Source: Gnetum montanum
Lineage: Eukaryota; Streptophyta; Gnetopsida; Gnetales; Gnetaceae
NCBI GenBank assembly: GCA_015680685.1
Contig: MNCI01003927.1
Span: 652,829 to 716,828, forward strand
DNA length: 64,000 nt
Direction: 5' to 3'
The translations under genes and the position numbers were made by a program. The notes beneath the pieces were generated by a model. The model was not told where the DNA came from, did no database searches, and saw nothing but the letters and a program-made list of their open reading frames with translations. Shown here piece by piece: positions 33,901-47,122 of this stretch. The first letter of the stretch is position 1, and the number at the start of each line of letters is the position of its first letter.

Positions 33901-35740
33901 AGTCTAATTCGAGTCTTAAATAACTTATTTTTTTATCATTTCCAATATTTTGAATATGAGAAAGATTCACACTTAGGCCTAAGAGCTCTTAGGAAGCTCT
34001 AGGATTTACCAAACAAATGAAAATGACAAAGTTTTAGGTTAAAACTTTTTTCCCCACTTTGGATTTATCTACATAAGTCAAAGATCTGGGTACATTCTAT
34101 GGATTCTCAACTCAAAGCTATCTTCAATAGCTTAGATTTGATATCATGCATCATCTACAATGTAGTTTTTGGTCTTTATCTTTAACTCTTACTAGAAGTG
34201 ACATCTCACATTATCTATAATGTTATTTTTTTTTAGTTCTTCTTTTGTAATTTTCAATTTCAATGTCTTGTGTCAGCTCTTGCATCAATCTTGACTTAGT
34301 TTTCCTTGGAAAATCAGCTCTTCAACATACAAAGTTAGCTAATTCTTTAACGTTTAGTGTAAATCTCCATTTTGACATTAGATGTTGATTCTCATAGAAA
34401 TTATCTACATGTTAATTCTCCTATTTAGAACCTTTTTGAAACTTCTGCGAGATTTTGTAGATCCCAATGTATTGTTTCTTCATGTTGTATAAGCATTTTT
34501 GAACTATAAATAGGAGGATATCCCTAAACATAAAGGGGTTGGGTTTTCGATGGTTTACATTTTTTGGTTGGCTTTTGAAGCATCTGGTTGACTTTGGCGT
34601 CTTCCATTAGCTTTAGCTACTTTGTAACTCAAGATATTTGAAAACCATTCTAAAAACTTCACCTCTACAAAATAGCTATTCTCCCACTAGAGATATTAAT
34701 CTTTCTAATATCTCTCCCTTTTCCTTGTTGACACATTTGTATCTCCTTCGTGCTATCCTCTTGATACATGGAGAAAAACATTGATTTGATCCATTCCTTT
34801 TGCTTGGTTAGCTTTTCAATCTACAACATTTTTATCATATTTGCATTAGATGCATGCATTGGAGAAAGAATGGGATAACACAAGTTCACATCAAATGCCT
34901 ATGATCCCTAGTACATCTCTTAGAACATTTAAATCAGGTTTCAATTCTCTTTGTTCTAAAATGTGAATTTCCCTATTTCAACATTCCTATTTTTCAACAC
35001 TATCTAGATCTACTTCGNGCCTATTTCAACATTCCTATTTTTCAACACTATCTAGATCTACTTCGAATCTATTTTTTCTCTTTCCTTTTAGATCTAGCTC
35101 TTTTAGCAAATCAGATATACGTCACTTTGCACTCTTTTTTAAAATGTTTCTTTTGCCATCCATATGTAACATTTTGTTTTATATTATTTCATGTTATACA
35201 TATTTTCCTTTTATTTTTATTATCAATTATTCCACATGTGATGCTTCTTGCTTTTTCCCTGCTAGCATTTGTAATAAATTCTCCACTCAAATTGTTAGAT
35301 TTTTCTAATGATCTATAAGTTCCCTTTTGCTTTGAGGGGTATTAATTAAAAAATTACTTTTTCTAAACTATATGGTGGACATGAGATTACCTAGCTTAGT
35401 TTTGTATTAGGTTGTGATAGATCTTGTATTGTGATGATCTTTACTACAAAATATTTCTTGCACTAGAAGGAGGACCTTCAAAAAATTAACATCAATTCTA
35501 GGATTTCCTCTTTATTTACTTTTACATATTTTCTTAATTTTCATTGATGTTCTACATTAAAAAATTAATTTCATGTCAATTATCTATGACTTTTATGTTT
35601 CCTTTGAATAGAATTCTTATCTTACATTTCAAGTGTATGCCTATTTGTAGGGATGGACCAATACATTAGTTATAGCATTGTGAAGTCACATTTACTTCTA
35701 CAATCATAGATATGATATCATCTTCTAATTTAGGTTTTTC
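33901..35740. other. AT-rich DNA, possible LTR/leader of G
   Basis: An 'aactataaataggagg' TATA-like site lies at about 34502. A single N at 35018 is flanked by a 46-bp direct duplication (34972-35017 and 35020-35065), probably unmerged contig ends. No terminal repeats can be paired because the rest of G is missing. Confidence 0.4.
35018..35018. other. Single-N joint with 46-bp duplicated flanks
   Basis: 34972-35017 and 35020-35065 are identical; similar joints exist at 18949 and 57564. Ns at 27165, 27254, 37738 and 58148 have no such direct duplication. Confidence 0.9.
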
Positions 35741-37049
35741 CAAGATTCAAAAGCTCATTTTCCTAAGAAGAAATTAGGGGTTTTCAAAAGGATTAAGTTT
35801 GAAATATTACAAAATAGCCTATGTTAAATAAGGGCTTGGCTATCTCCTTACACTTGACATCTTCAAGCTCATGGAAAAATATAAGTAGGCTAATGATCTA
35901 CTAGCTTTCTTTCCCAATCTAGCATCCAATTGAATTGGATAATAAGGAAGCTAAGGAGATTACAAAATTCTTCATGGAGTAGGAAAAATTGCAAAAATAA
36001 ACATATTTGTAGATTGAAGAGGCTAGGATGAAAAGCATCCTAGATTAACCTCTCAATTCTCACATCACTTTTAGAGGAAAGAGATGAAGCATGGCTTCTA
36101 AATATAATATTCACCTAATAGATATTGATGAATAGTAACTAATAGGAGATCTTGGCAAAATAAATCTCTTGTTACATTACATACACAACATTAGCATTAC
36201 TATAGCTCAGAATACTTCAATGAAATCTATTCCTCCTACCATAGAACTGTTTAGCCTTCCTACAAGCTCTATTCCTTCCTATTGACTATTTTTTACCAAT
36301 AATATTAGTAACCCTTAATATATTTTCTAATCCTTTATTCCACCTTTTGAAACCACACATTCCATCCCTCAAACACAACCCTACCACATCCACTTTCCAA
36401 TCTCTTCCATCCCCTACTCCTATTTATCTACCATGTTTAACATTTTCCAAGTTTTCACCAAGTCTTCCTTTTCTATATATCCACCTAGCCTAATCTCACT
36501 GGATATACCTACATTTACAACTTTTGAATCCATTTCCTATGTGTATCCTCCCTTAACATCCTCACCTCCTATCATCACTCAACCTATTATTAGCTTTATA
36601 AGAATAGATCCACAACTGCTAACATTGCTCAACGACAGGATGCTCTATCTTTAAAATACCAGAGATAAAGCATCAAAGTATTGAGAATATAAGAAAATTA
36701 TTCTATTTCCTTAGTATGGGTCTTAATTAATTCCTTAATCTTTGCCATTTCTTTACTAGTCCTTCCTAAGAAATTTTCACTACCAACTTTCACAAAGTAT
36801 AATGGTGAAACAAAGGATTCCATGAATCATGTGGTCACATTCAATAATGAATACATGTTTCTAGTCCCTTACGCTTACATTATTTTGAGATAATTTTCAA
36901 AGTCTCTTTTTGGAAGAGCTTTAGAATGGTATAGGTCCTTAGCACATGGATATATTGCCTTTCTAGAGAAATCGCTTACAACCTTCATCGAATGCTTGAA
37001 GTTTAATGTGCCTCAAAGGAAAAATGTGATGCCTTTTATTGTTATTAAG
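35740..37049 (+). pseudogene. Tat/Ogre-like gag fragment (G)
   Basis: FSLPTFTKYNGETKDSMNHV and LFGRALEWYRSLAHGYIAFL at about 36773-36970 match the capsid of D and T1 closely in order and spacing. The upstream Pro/Ser-rich stretch (36433-36650) and a region near 36080 that fits 'RG---SKYNIHLIDID' match the N-terminal half. It is AT-rich with many stops and is cut at 37049 by element B. Confidence 0.75.
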
Positions 37050-37787
37050 TGATGAGTGGTGAAGTACCCCTATGTCCAACCATACAAATCACAGGCATTC
37101 ATGTGTGATTTGATCAAATTCTACAAACTTTAATTACGAAGTACACTAGAGCTAAATGGTGAGTTTGTGTTGTCCGTTCGGTGTCTTCCCAGTCTCACTT
37201 GTGAAATGCAAGTGTATGGTTAGGTGTGACTAAGGCATAATATTTTTATCATTTTATGTTTTATCAATTTGATCACATAAAACAATAATGAAAGTGAGAT
37301 TAATTAAATGCTAAGTAAATTATTGTCTAATCTAGCCTAACATAAGTAACCATCCCCACTTCCCAGACACATCCTAAACTTCATGTAGACACTATTGGGT
37401 TATCAAACGCTAACTATTTCTAAGATATAAGTGTCACACATATGTTCAAAGGGGTCATGGTTTTGTATTTTAATTAATTGCTTAATTAATCAAAATTAAT
37501 TTATAAATAAATAATTTTAAATGTGAATTGCATGAAATCATAATGTATAAATGCATAAAGAAAGAAAGTCTCAAGTGTTGCAAGGATGAATCAAAGAGCT
37601 CATCTTTATTGCCAACACAATGGCATGTTCAAGTACATCAATGCTTGAATAAAGATCCAATTACACTTAGACCTCCTACTGTGGGCACTTGGAAAATATT
37701 CTAACTCTTGAATGAACAAACTACAAGATTTTTTCTANCTGATATTAGATACCTAATATCAGGGCGCATGTAAAACATGATTCATCA
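37050..37787 (-). repeat. 3' LTR of B
   Basis: 738 bp; on the minus strand it starts TGATGAATC and ends ...CTCATCA. The U5 block matches A, C and F. A palindrome tgatattagatacctaatatca lies at 37739-37760, and a single N at 37738. Confidence 0.88.
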
Positions 37788-37805
37788 TACCCCCATGACT
37801 AAATG
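37788..37805 (-). other. Polypurine tract of B
   Basis: Minus strand 'catttagtcatgggggta' directly precedes the 3' LTR, as in A. Confidence 0.8.
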
Positions 37806-39779
37806 AAAACTCATCCTCGAGTATAGAAGAAGAGGAACAAGTGCCTTACAAAATATATTAAGAGGTATGGAATGTTTAACTAACATGCAGAGTGACATAG
37901 AGGAAACAGAAAAATATAGAAGTGCCCAAGCATACATCGTTACAATTGTGTACAAAATTGGATGTTCATGATAACAGGAAAGAACACCCTTAGATCCAAT
38001 GGACATCTAACCCCTCTTAGAAACAGAAGAATGAGGAAGAGGTAGAAGAGATCCAGTAGTCATGAACAATCTCCCATGAGTGATATTGCTACATCATCCT
38101 TGGTGACGATAGTCCCACTTCCAATCCATGCTTCCCACTGCAAGCATGACAAAATAAAGGATTAGTATATAAAGTGTAACACATAGTAGTTGAATACCTT
38201 GTCTTGTCAGTGGTTATACCTAGCTAAGTTGAAGTTGTGATTGTGGTAGATTGGTTGCTTGATAATGTTAGTGGTAAGACTAACAAATAGGTTAGGTAAG
38301 AGAAGTTGTCCATAAAAATTAGAAAAAGCTTAACATAAGGAATACTGAAAAGAGGGTATAGAAATTCACAATAATAAAAAGAAAGAATTCAGTAAAAATA
38401 CTTGTGAAGATGTGCACAATTGGATGGAATTGATAGGGTAAATAAAAAGAATTTGATTGTAAAAATGTCTAAGGTTAAAAAACTTAACTTAACCAAACCA
38501 AACGATATGCAAGTGGGTCCTCCCAAAAGTAGGCACAATCCTTTTATGCCCTTGCATAACTTCAAACCAAGGAGTTCATGGGCTTCATGGATGATTAATG
38601 GTTATGGGAGATTAAGTACAAAAACCCAAAAGTAACTAACTAAGAATCCTGACACATCAAACTAGAACATCAAATCAAAACATGAAACCGATAGTGAGGT
38701 GAGACATGAAAAGCATAGATGGATGATAGAGAGAATGGAATGGAGTTCCTAATTATCATCACATGAAGTCCCTTGTGGAGTTTGTGATTAAATGAAGTCC
38801 AAACCAAAACCAACCACTTTCAGTGAATTCGCATCGATATTCTAAGACTAGTTCATCCCCTGAGACATAAGAATGCTCTCACAAAACAACCACCATTCCA
38901 AATTAGAGAAGAAGTAGGAAGTGAGAAAGGTCCTTAGTTAGAGGAGACAAGACAAGTCCCATAACTAGTGCTTGTAGCCCTTTTATTTCATCTAAGGGGT
39001 GTGCTTTGAATTTCCATATTTTTTTGAATGGGAACCACCCCATGCAAAGATACATGCATTTTTGCATTTATTTTGTCCAAGGGGTGTGCTTTGAATCCTC
39101 ATCTTCTTTCTCTTTTTTTTTCTTTTGATGAGGACCACACCATGCAAGGACTTATTCAAATTCCTATTGGGAAATGACATGGAATGGTGAGAAGTTCACA
39201 AGAACACCTCCACACCTAGGAAAATAGAAAAGCACGAAGAATACCACATCCCTTTGAATCCTTCCGAATTTTGAAAACTATACAAGTCACAAATTTATTA
39301 AAGTTGTATTAATGAAAAATGGATTGCATGTTTCCAAAACAAGAAAAATAATAGAGTGTGTGGATGGGTGGATGATGTGAACTCAGTTCCTATTACATGA
39401 AAAGAAACCATGTCCTAGTTGTTAGTAATGACATTCAAAGTCAGAAACCAAACATCAACAATCAAATCACAAATTATACACACCATCATCAAGTAGCACA
39501 TTACCATTGTACCTGGCACCTTATTAGTAAAAAGAGTAGAAAATTACATGAAACATGAGAAAATATAAAAGAAAGTAAAATATATTTAAGAAATATTAAA
39601 TATACTAATGATGGTATAAAACAAAAACTTAGAAAAGATCAATAATGTGAAAAAAAAAGATGTAAAACAAAGAATATGAAAAACAAAAAGTTGTAAAATC
39701 AAAAATGTGTAAAAAAACTTTTCAAAGACTAAGGAGCTACTTAAAGTGTCAATATGGATGGCCATCTCCCCCATGACTA
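37806..39779 (-). other. Non-coding region of B between pol and 3' LTR
   Basis: About 2 kb without a supported ORF. Two 40-45-bp direct copies built on 'aaggggtgtgctttgaat' (near 38994 and 39070) are present. A second polypurine-like site ('cttagtcatgggggagatgg', minus) lies at 39761-39780 at the end of pol. Unlike A, no large late ORF is visible. Confidence 0.6.
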
Positions 39780-41010
39780 AGTTGGAAGGAGGAGATCCAA
39801 AAGATTAAGCATGGTTATCCATCTTGCAAGGTGTCTGTTGAGTTGGTTAGCTTGGGCTCATGGAAAGGTATTAGTTGTTAGATGTTAACTAATTATTTCT
39901 TGTTTGGGCTATCAGGTTTATATATGATCATGGCCCTATATGGAAAAGTCTCTTCGATAATGTAAGGTCCTTCCCATAATGTTTGAAACTTGGTTCATTG
40001 AGGTACGTGTGTGGGATTTTAGTAGAGAACTTTATCTCTTGGTTGAAACTTAAGTTTTCTTATTTTGAGGTCATTGCATTTCTTGTTGAATACCTTATGC
40101 ACTTTTTTGGATGATAGGGCCATTAATCAATTTTTATCTAGCAAGTTAAAGTTCATTAATCTTTCCTTTTGTGCTAGACTTAGATCCATGTCAAGGTCAT
40201 AGGCTATAGAGAGTGTATGGAGCTTGGATTGAATGGGCAGTGTTGGTAGTCTTCCATACATGAGCTCATAGGGAGAATAACCTATGGAAAGCTTCCATGT
40301 TGTGTGATACGCACAAAGGGCATCATTTACTTTGGTGCTCTAGTCCCTTTGGTACATCCTAATAGTGCATGTTATAATTTTCGTAAATCTCCCAATTAGT
40401 GACTTCAACTTTACCCTTGGCTTGAGGGTGATAAGGTGTTGTGAGTTTGCACTCAACCCCCAAGAGCTGCATAAGTTTTCGAAAAGTGACACCTGTGAAA
40501 TGACTTCCATTGTTAGAAATTAACACATGAGGTATACCAAACCTATTTATGATGTTCTGTAGTACAAATCAAGTAGTAGTAGCGGGTGTACAGTTGGTGA
40601 CGACTACTGCTTCTACCCACTTAGTGTAATAGTCAACCACAATGATTATATATGCCTTTCCATTTGACATAGGCACAATGAGACCCATAAAGTCAATGTT
40701 CCAAATATCGAATGGCTTGAGAGATTGAATCCATTGCTATGGCTCCTCCATTTGAGCTATCATTCCACCATCTCTTTGACAACGATCACAAGTGTAGATG
40801 AACTAGTGTGCATCTTTGAAGATTTTTGGCCAGTAATATCCTACCATAAGGATTGTTATGGCTATGCATATCCTAGAATAATGGCCCCCACAAGGGCCTT
40901 CATAAGCATCTTGGAGAACATGTAGTTGACCCATGTTAGGGACACACCAGTGTACCAGGCCATCAAGACATACTTTGTAAAGGTTCCAATTGATTTCCAT
41001 GAAACACTTA
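39780..41010 (-). pseudogene. Integrase (element B)
   Basis: The minus strand at 40803-41000 reads GPCGGHYSRICIAITILMVG and YYWPKIFKDAH, the zinc-binding region. Further on come YYTKWVEAVVV (about 40620), a strand with 'FGIPHVLISNNGSHF' (about 40520) and 'TPYHPQAKGKVEVTN' (about 40425), which keeps the Glu of the catalytic triad. The C-terminal part is full of stops. Confidence 0.85.
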
Positions 41011-41149
41011 ACCTAGTGAAGAAACTATTGTTTCTTTCAGGTGTTTAGCTCTTGTGGTAGTTCTTTCTTGAGAAGATAAGTAAGAATGACATCATATCAT
41101 CTTAGTTCATTGGGAATTTATGCATTAATAGCCCCTACAAAGATATACT

Positions 41150-42350
41150 CATCAGAAAATTGATTAGATAAGGGGCTCTCTTTCTCCTTGTCGTTCCATC
41201 TTAGCTATGATAAGTGGTTGATGATCACATTTTCCATACCCTTTTGATCTATAATTGTGACATAAAACTCTTAAAAAATGATGAGCCATTGTATGACATG
41301 GGGTCTCACCATTGGTTTATTCATTAAAAATCAGATGGTGCTATGATCTATGTGTACAAACACTTTATAACCAAGCACATAGTGCCTGAACTTTTCTAAG
41401 AAAAACACCACCACCACCAACTCTTTTTTCATAGTGGTGTAGTTCAACTATGCACCTACACGACTCTGACTTGTGTAGTGAATGTAATATGGATATCTTT
41501 GATCATCCATCGGCATAAGCACTGCCCCCAAAGCATAATTTGATGCATTAGTCATTACATGAAATGGCCTAGACCAATTAGGTGCTTATAGAATTGGGGT
41601 CTTAATAAGCTTCTGCTTTAGTTTTTGAAATGCTATTTCATATGCAAGGGTCTAGAAAAATGATGCACTTTCTTTGTTAATTCAACCAACGGCTTGGTAA
41701 TTTTGGAAAATTTCTCAATGAAGCACCAATAGTAGCCAGTATGACCAAGGAATGACTGCACTTCTTTAACTATTTTTTGTTGATCAATTATTCCTTGGAT
41801 GACCCTTATCTTTTCAGGATTTACCTTGATTCTTACTTTTGAGATACAATGCCCCAAGACTATGCCTTCCTAGACCATAAGATGGCTCTTTTGCCAATTG
41901 ATTTGGAGATTTGTTTCAACACATCTCCTCAACACCTGCTTGAGATAGTTCAGGCCTTACTCGAACATAGCTCCATAGGTAGAAAAGTCATCCATGAAGA
42001 CTTCTACCCCACTACCAATTTGTTGTTGGAAACTGCTAAGGACTAATCATTGAAATGTAGCTAGGACATTACATAGACTGAATAGCATTTGATAGTAACT
42101 GAAAGTCCCCCAAGGATTTTTGAAATTCATTTTCACCTGGTCCTCTAGTGAAATTTAGATTTGGTTATAGCCATTATATCCAAAAAGATATAGTAGCTAT
42201 GCCCAGAAATGATGTCCAAAACTTGGTCAACAAAGGGCAATAGAAAATGATTTTTGAAAGTTGCCATATTAAGTAGCCAGAAGTCGATGCACACTCTCCA
42301 TTTGCCTCCTTTCTTGGTCACAATCATGAGTGGGCTAACCTACTCACTAT
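41150..42350 (-). pseudogene. Reverse transcriptase and RNase H (element B)
   Basis: KKGGKWRVCIDFWLLNMATF at 42265-42320, the catalytic VFMDDFSTYG at about 41980-42010, and GHCISKVRIKVNPEKIRVI to VQSFLGHTGYYWCFIEKFSK at 41720-41855 are clear. RNase H is readable but decayed below 41600. Frames change between blocks. Confidence 0.85.
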
Positions 42351-42938
42351 GTACAATGGGGTAGATGAACCCTGCCTTGAGGAGTTACCCGATCTCCTCT
42401 TTGATAATCTATTTTAATTTAGAATTCAATCACTGTTGTGGCTATCATTTCGACTTAATAGTAGGGTTAGTGTATATCTGGTACTGGCATATTCTTGGAT
42501 CTATTCCTATGAGCTTAGAATATGACTAGGCAAAGGCTGCTAACCATTTTTCCACAACATTCATCAACATCTTCTTTTGTCCTACAATATGTTTGGCATT
42601 AATAATGATCAACTTGCATTTTTTAAGAACACATACTCTATTCTGGTTGGTAGTGTCTTTAATTCAAGGGGTTCTTGTTTGAAATTGTCAAGAATCTCCA
42701 ACTCTCCCCAATTAATATCATCATTTACTCCCTTAGAGAGCTAGTGATGAACTTGCTTGAGTTCATCCATACTTGCAACATAATCATATGTTAGGCCCTC
42801 AATGGGTTCCATGCATAATGTATTGCTACTAGAATTAGTTGTCAGCCACTGGGTGCTTTCCTATTTTGTGGTTTCTATGTATAGAAATCTTTGGATTTTA
42901 GCTTCTAGTGCACATCGCTTGCATGTAAAGATAGATGT

Positions 42939-43412
42939 TCACTTCATTGACCATAGCTTCTGCACACAGTGGAACCCTAAATCATTGTACGCAATACATG
43001 GAACCCTCTTCTTCTCGATCTGTCCAAATTTATTTTCTTTGGATATCTCTAAGAAAAGATATCTAATGCCAATTTTGGCATCAACAGTGCTTAACCATGT
43101 CCTTCCCATAATAATTAGGAAGCCCCCCTTGCAGTTCTCCATCTTGATTACTAGGAAGTTGGAAAGATATGACCACCCAAAAATGGTGATCACAATGTCT
43201 TCTACCAGTTCCAATGGAACACTGATGGATTGATCTGCTAGCTCCAACCTAATGTTGCTCTCCTTTAAGGGAGGAAAGTTCCATGTAGTGTACATCTCAT
43301 GCAAGATCATATTAACACTGAAACTAGAGTCAAGAAGAGATTTACAAGGCTCATTCCTAGCAATTTGCAAATATACTAAGGAACTCTCGAGATCAGCTAA
43401 CTTCTTGGGCAC
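42939..43412 (-). pseudogene. Aspartic protease (element B)
   Basis: An open 157-codon frame contains PCKSLLDSSFSVNMI, where the active-site Asp-Leu/Ser-Gly loop reads Asp-Ser-Ser, and GGFLIIMGRTWLSTVDAKI with the usual second motif. The lost Gly means it would not be active. Confidence 0.8.
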
Positions 43413-43499
43413 ATTGCCAACTTAATTCTAATTAGATATAGCATGGGTTAACATCACGGTATGGATTCGAGAGGGATTTTGGTTTAAATGGGATTTGAA

Positions 43500-45939
43500 T
43501 AAAGGTGATGCAGAGGAAGGTGAATGAGTAGAGCCATCAACCATGGTGTTTTTGAGGGCTTTGGTGGACTACAAGGTCGAAAGAAGGGTCTTTTCTTTGA
43601 TCATGGTTTTGACCCACTTGGTTGGCTAACCAATTATAAATTAAACATCCTTGTAGCATTTCTTTGCTATGGTTGGGCAAGAAATTCACCCTACATGGAT
43701 GGAGTAGGTGGTAGTTGTGCAAGAGGTAGAGAAGTAGGTGCAGGAACAGGAGGAGCATGAGGATAGTAGGTGATGTCCCTCCTTGCATATGGTGGTTGGT
43801 AAATTTTAGGAAGGTAGTGGTGAGGTTGGTAAGAAACAATATGACCAGAAGATTCCCATGGAGATGAAGGTTTTTGAACATAATAACCATAGAGATTTGT
43901 TTACCGATAGAGGTACTATTATCTTGAAGGTGCCAATGCCCACAATTATAGTTGCTGCCACTACTGGTACAATTCATAAGGTTGTGGTGGAGTTCCACTT
44001 GAATAATACTACTATGGTTGATAGAACTATCGAGAGTTTCCTTATGGATAAGGCAATCTTTTGGGTGTTTGCCTTTGTGCAAGTCATGGATGTAAGGAAT
44101 ACACCCTAGATTCCTACAAGTGTGACATAATTAGAAAGCATCCCTTGGGATGTTCATACAGGTAGATGTTACACCAATCATCATCATTTGATTCTCTATT
44201 TGCAACCATCTCTATCATAGCCATCTTACCCTTACCCTTGGATATGGCACATTCAACTTCCTTACATCTTTGGCACTCATGCTTAGCACCTTGTTCCTTG
44301 GACTCTTCAACAATTTTTAAAACATCTTGAAACTTATTGTCCATGGATTCTCATAATTGGTCAACCTTAGCCATAATAATGAAATGAAATTTTTGGAGTG
44401 GCAAGGTTTTTTGATTAGCCACCTCATCTCTTGTTGACTCAACCTCACTATCGCCAAATCGAACCACCCTTTTGTGAATGGAAGGCTCCCTATTGTATTC
44501 CTATACACTTTCTTGCTTTCTCAATTCTCCCTCCTCTTTGGCTACCTGCTCAATTAACTTTTGGATTCGATGGATGCTTAACTTTGTCAATCTTCCTTGA
44601 GCATAGATGCTAAGGGTTTTCCTTATTTCGGAATCACAGTCCATCTATAATATGGCGAAGTTGATCAAGCTAAGAATATCCATGGCCAAGACACTTATGC
44701 AATAGATAGTAGTATAAGCCAATTACAACATCCAAAGGCTCATGGATTTCTTATTTCTATCCTTGGATCTGCTTCCTTAGGTTGGACACCTGAGAGTATG
44801 TTTGATATTTATCATTAAACAATTCTAACATCATACTTCACCACCTAATTGATTCCAATTCCAATAAACGATACTAGTCTTTTGCTTTCTTAATGATTGT
44901 CCTTGGAAATAATTTCAACTTTTGCTATTCGTTCTCAATATTCTGCAAGACACATGCATCCTGGAAGGCTTGGAGATGATTTTGTGGGTCAACCTCGTAG
45001 CCTCCCTCAAACCGAGGGATGTTGTTCATGTCTAGCCTCTTTATTTTTCTATCCTTTACATGCCTTGTTGGAATCCTCATAGCCTCTACAATGTTTAACA
45101 TGCTCCGAGTGGCAAGTAGAGGTTGATCAAGGCCATAGTGATGGTGCCTATGATGTTCTCTACTAACCCTTCTTTCATGGTGGTGGGTCTCTCCAAATCA
45201 CCCACACCTTTGATCGTGATTGTCCCGACGGGCCATTCTATTATTTTGATCCCATCGATCACCTCCATCATGGTCATGCCATCTACGACCATGATCTAAG
45301 CCAGATGAAGAAGAAGATGATGATGAAGGGGAAGAGGAAGGAGGGCTTGCATCATGCCAGCGCCTATTACCTTCTCTTCAATGATCATGACCATGATTGT
45401 GATCATGAATTCCACTTCCCCCTTGTCATAACTTGCTCCTCTAGATCCATTTTTGTCATTAGATCCATTCCAACAAGAACTAGGATTATGAATTGTGGAT
45501 TTCACATTCTAGTTGAGGCTTCCTTGACCAAAGCCAAAGAGAGGAGTGTCACAAAAGAAAAAGTCCCTAGAGAAGTGTTTAACTTCATCCAATGGACCAA
45601 GTGGAGTTGAAAAAATGTTTGACACCGTGCCCTTGGAAAGCTCATGTTGTTGTTCTTCAGTGGGATGATAATCCCTTGAATCAGGATCTCGCATCTCATA
45701 CTCCCCATGAAGATGTTGAAGTTCATGTTGTGCAAGCATTAGCTAGAGCATAGCTAGAATAGATCGATCTGGTGGCAACACAATTTTTCCTTTCATGTAA
45801 TGCACTGTAACATTTCATCTTGATGTAAGATGAACATGAAGGTTGGTACATAGTCATTGGGATGAGCATATATCACCCAATATTGTTAAGGCACTTGGTC
45901 TATCCTAGGCAGAGAAAGGCTCCTATGAGAAAAAGACAT
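43500..45939 (-). pseudogene. Athila-like gag (element B)
   Basis: The likely ATG is at 45937-45939. The N-terminal region (PNDYVPTFMFILHQDEM) matches C's gag. The capsid lies at 44640-45060 (DMNNIPRFEGGYEVDPQNHL, then LKLFPRTIIKKAKDWY). LYEHPKGCFLIM near 44120-44160 is the Cys/His cluster, followed by the Tyr/Pro-rich tail at 43540-44080. A His/Arg/Gly-rich spacer (45100-45500) precedes the capsid. Many frameshifts. Confidence 0.85.
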
Positions 45940-46086
45940 TTTATATTAGTAAATGTATATGCAGAGTGCGGTTAAGATTTAATTTAGTTATAATAATAAT
46001 TTTGTTTTTGTAAGATTTGACCTTCGGATTTAAACAATGAGGTTACTAAGTTTCACTAAGTTTAGATAGCGCATGTAGAACTAAAG

Positions 46087-46104
46087 TCCCCAACAATGGT
46101 TCCA
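46087..46104 (-). other. Primer-binding site of B (tRNA-Asp type)
   Basis: Minus strand TGGAACCATTGTTGGGGA follows the LTR end after one base and aligns with the tRNA-Asp complement with five differences. Confidence 0.75.
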
Positions 46105-46105
46105 A

Positions 46106-46119
46106 TGATGAGTGGCGAG
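46106..46119 (-). repeat. Stub of B's 5' LTR
   Basis: Only the last 14 bp of the LTR (minus strand ctcgccactcatca) remain before element C starts at 46120. Confidence 0.8.
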
Positions 46120-46979
46120 TGATGGGACGCAATATCACATGGGCCGTGATATTGCGTCCACCGCAATATCGCATCCCCCACGATATCGCGTACGTGATAT
46201 CGCATCGTCCCCCGCAATATTGCGTACGTGATATCGCAGTTCGTGGCCAAGTCTATAAATAAGAGGTGGCTCTCCCTTTGTTTCTCATCTAGATCTAGAC
46301 CCTTAGTGAAACTCTAGTAATTTTACCTCTCCAGAGATGGAATATTTTCCATGTGCCCTCAGTAGGAGCTCCAAAGTGAACGGATCTTTATTCGAGCAAA
46401 TATTATACATGAACACATGTTTGTGTACAGTAATAAAGATGAACTTCTTGGATAAACCTTGCAGTGCATGGAATAGGCTAAATAGAATTTTATTTACTGT
46501 TATTTATTGTTTATCATTTAAATGCTTTATTAGTAATTAATTCTCTCTCAACCCTTCTCTCCTAGTTAAGTGCCTCAGTATGACTACTTCGAGCACATGT
46601 GTTACGCTTGGTGATCCCAGCAATGATTAGCATTTGGTAACCAAGGTTGCATTGGTTCAGGGTGTGAACAGTAAGTGGGAACAGATGCTAACACTAGGTT
46701 AATTAAGACTTAGTTAGTTAGTTAAAGTTATTAATTAGTCTCTACACCCTTCACCTTATTAGCATAGGAGATAAAACCGAAAATACATAAAAATCATATA
46801 CCTCAGACTTACTTAACCATACACTGTGACAACTACAAGTAATTCTGGGAATACAATGAATAATTAACCTTAATTGTTCCATGAGGTGTATAGGCACTTA
46901 GTCTACGGAGTTCGACCGAATCCCACGTGTTACGCTCATATTCCTATGGTTGAGTGTAGGGGTACCTCGCCACTCATCA
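46120..46979 (+). repeat. 5' LTR of C
   Basis: 860 bp from TGATGGGACG to CTCATCA. A palindrome array (46128-46239) precedes a TATA box (46254-46261); AATAAA lies at about 46431. The U5 end is nearly the same as in A. Confidence 0.9.
46128..46239. promoter_or_regulatory. Palindrome array upstream of LTR TATA (C)
   Basis: Six or so GATATC/AATATC/ATATTG half-sites with GCGTACGTG spacers, including GATATCGCGTACGTGATATC, end 14 bp before the TATA box. The arrangement matches A. Confidence 0.6.
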
Positions 46980-46980
46980 T

Positions 46981-46998
46981 TGGCGCTGTTGTCGAGGA
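46981..46998 (+). other. Primer-binding site of C (tRNA-Asp type)
   Basis: TGGCGCTGTTGTCGAGGA differs at three positions from the tRNA-Asp complement; the best kept site in the window. Confidence 0.85.
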
Positions 46999-47122
46999 CT
47001 AAGTGTTTGTGTGCTAAGTAGAACATATGATATCACTCACATTGTTGGGAGCTTAAATGAACCCTTAGGGTTAATTAAACGAAAAATTATATAATGGTTA
47101 ATTAGCACACTGATAAGACACA

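Larger units (their letters stand above)
37050..46119 (-). mobile_element. Athila-like element B
   Basis: From right to left on the minus strand: 14-bp stub of the 5' LTR, primer site, gag, protease, RT, RNase H, integrase, polypurine-like site, non-coding DNA, polypurine tract, 3' LTR. The LTR ends and domain order match the Athila lineage. The rest of the 5' LTR must lie beyond the right edge, displaced by element C. The 5 bases outside the 3' LTR (TTAAG, 37045-37049) are the expected duplication. Confidence 0.9.

Noticed and set aside
32500-35700. Host genes in the AT-rich middle
   Set aside because: Short ORFs only, no splice-consistent exons or recognisable domains; parts match A's post-pol DNA.
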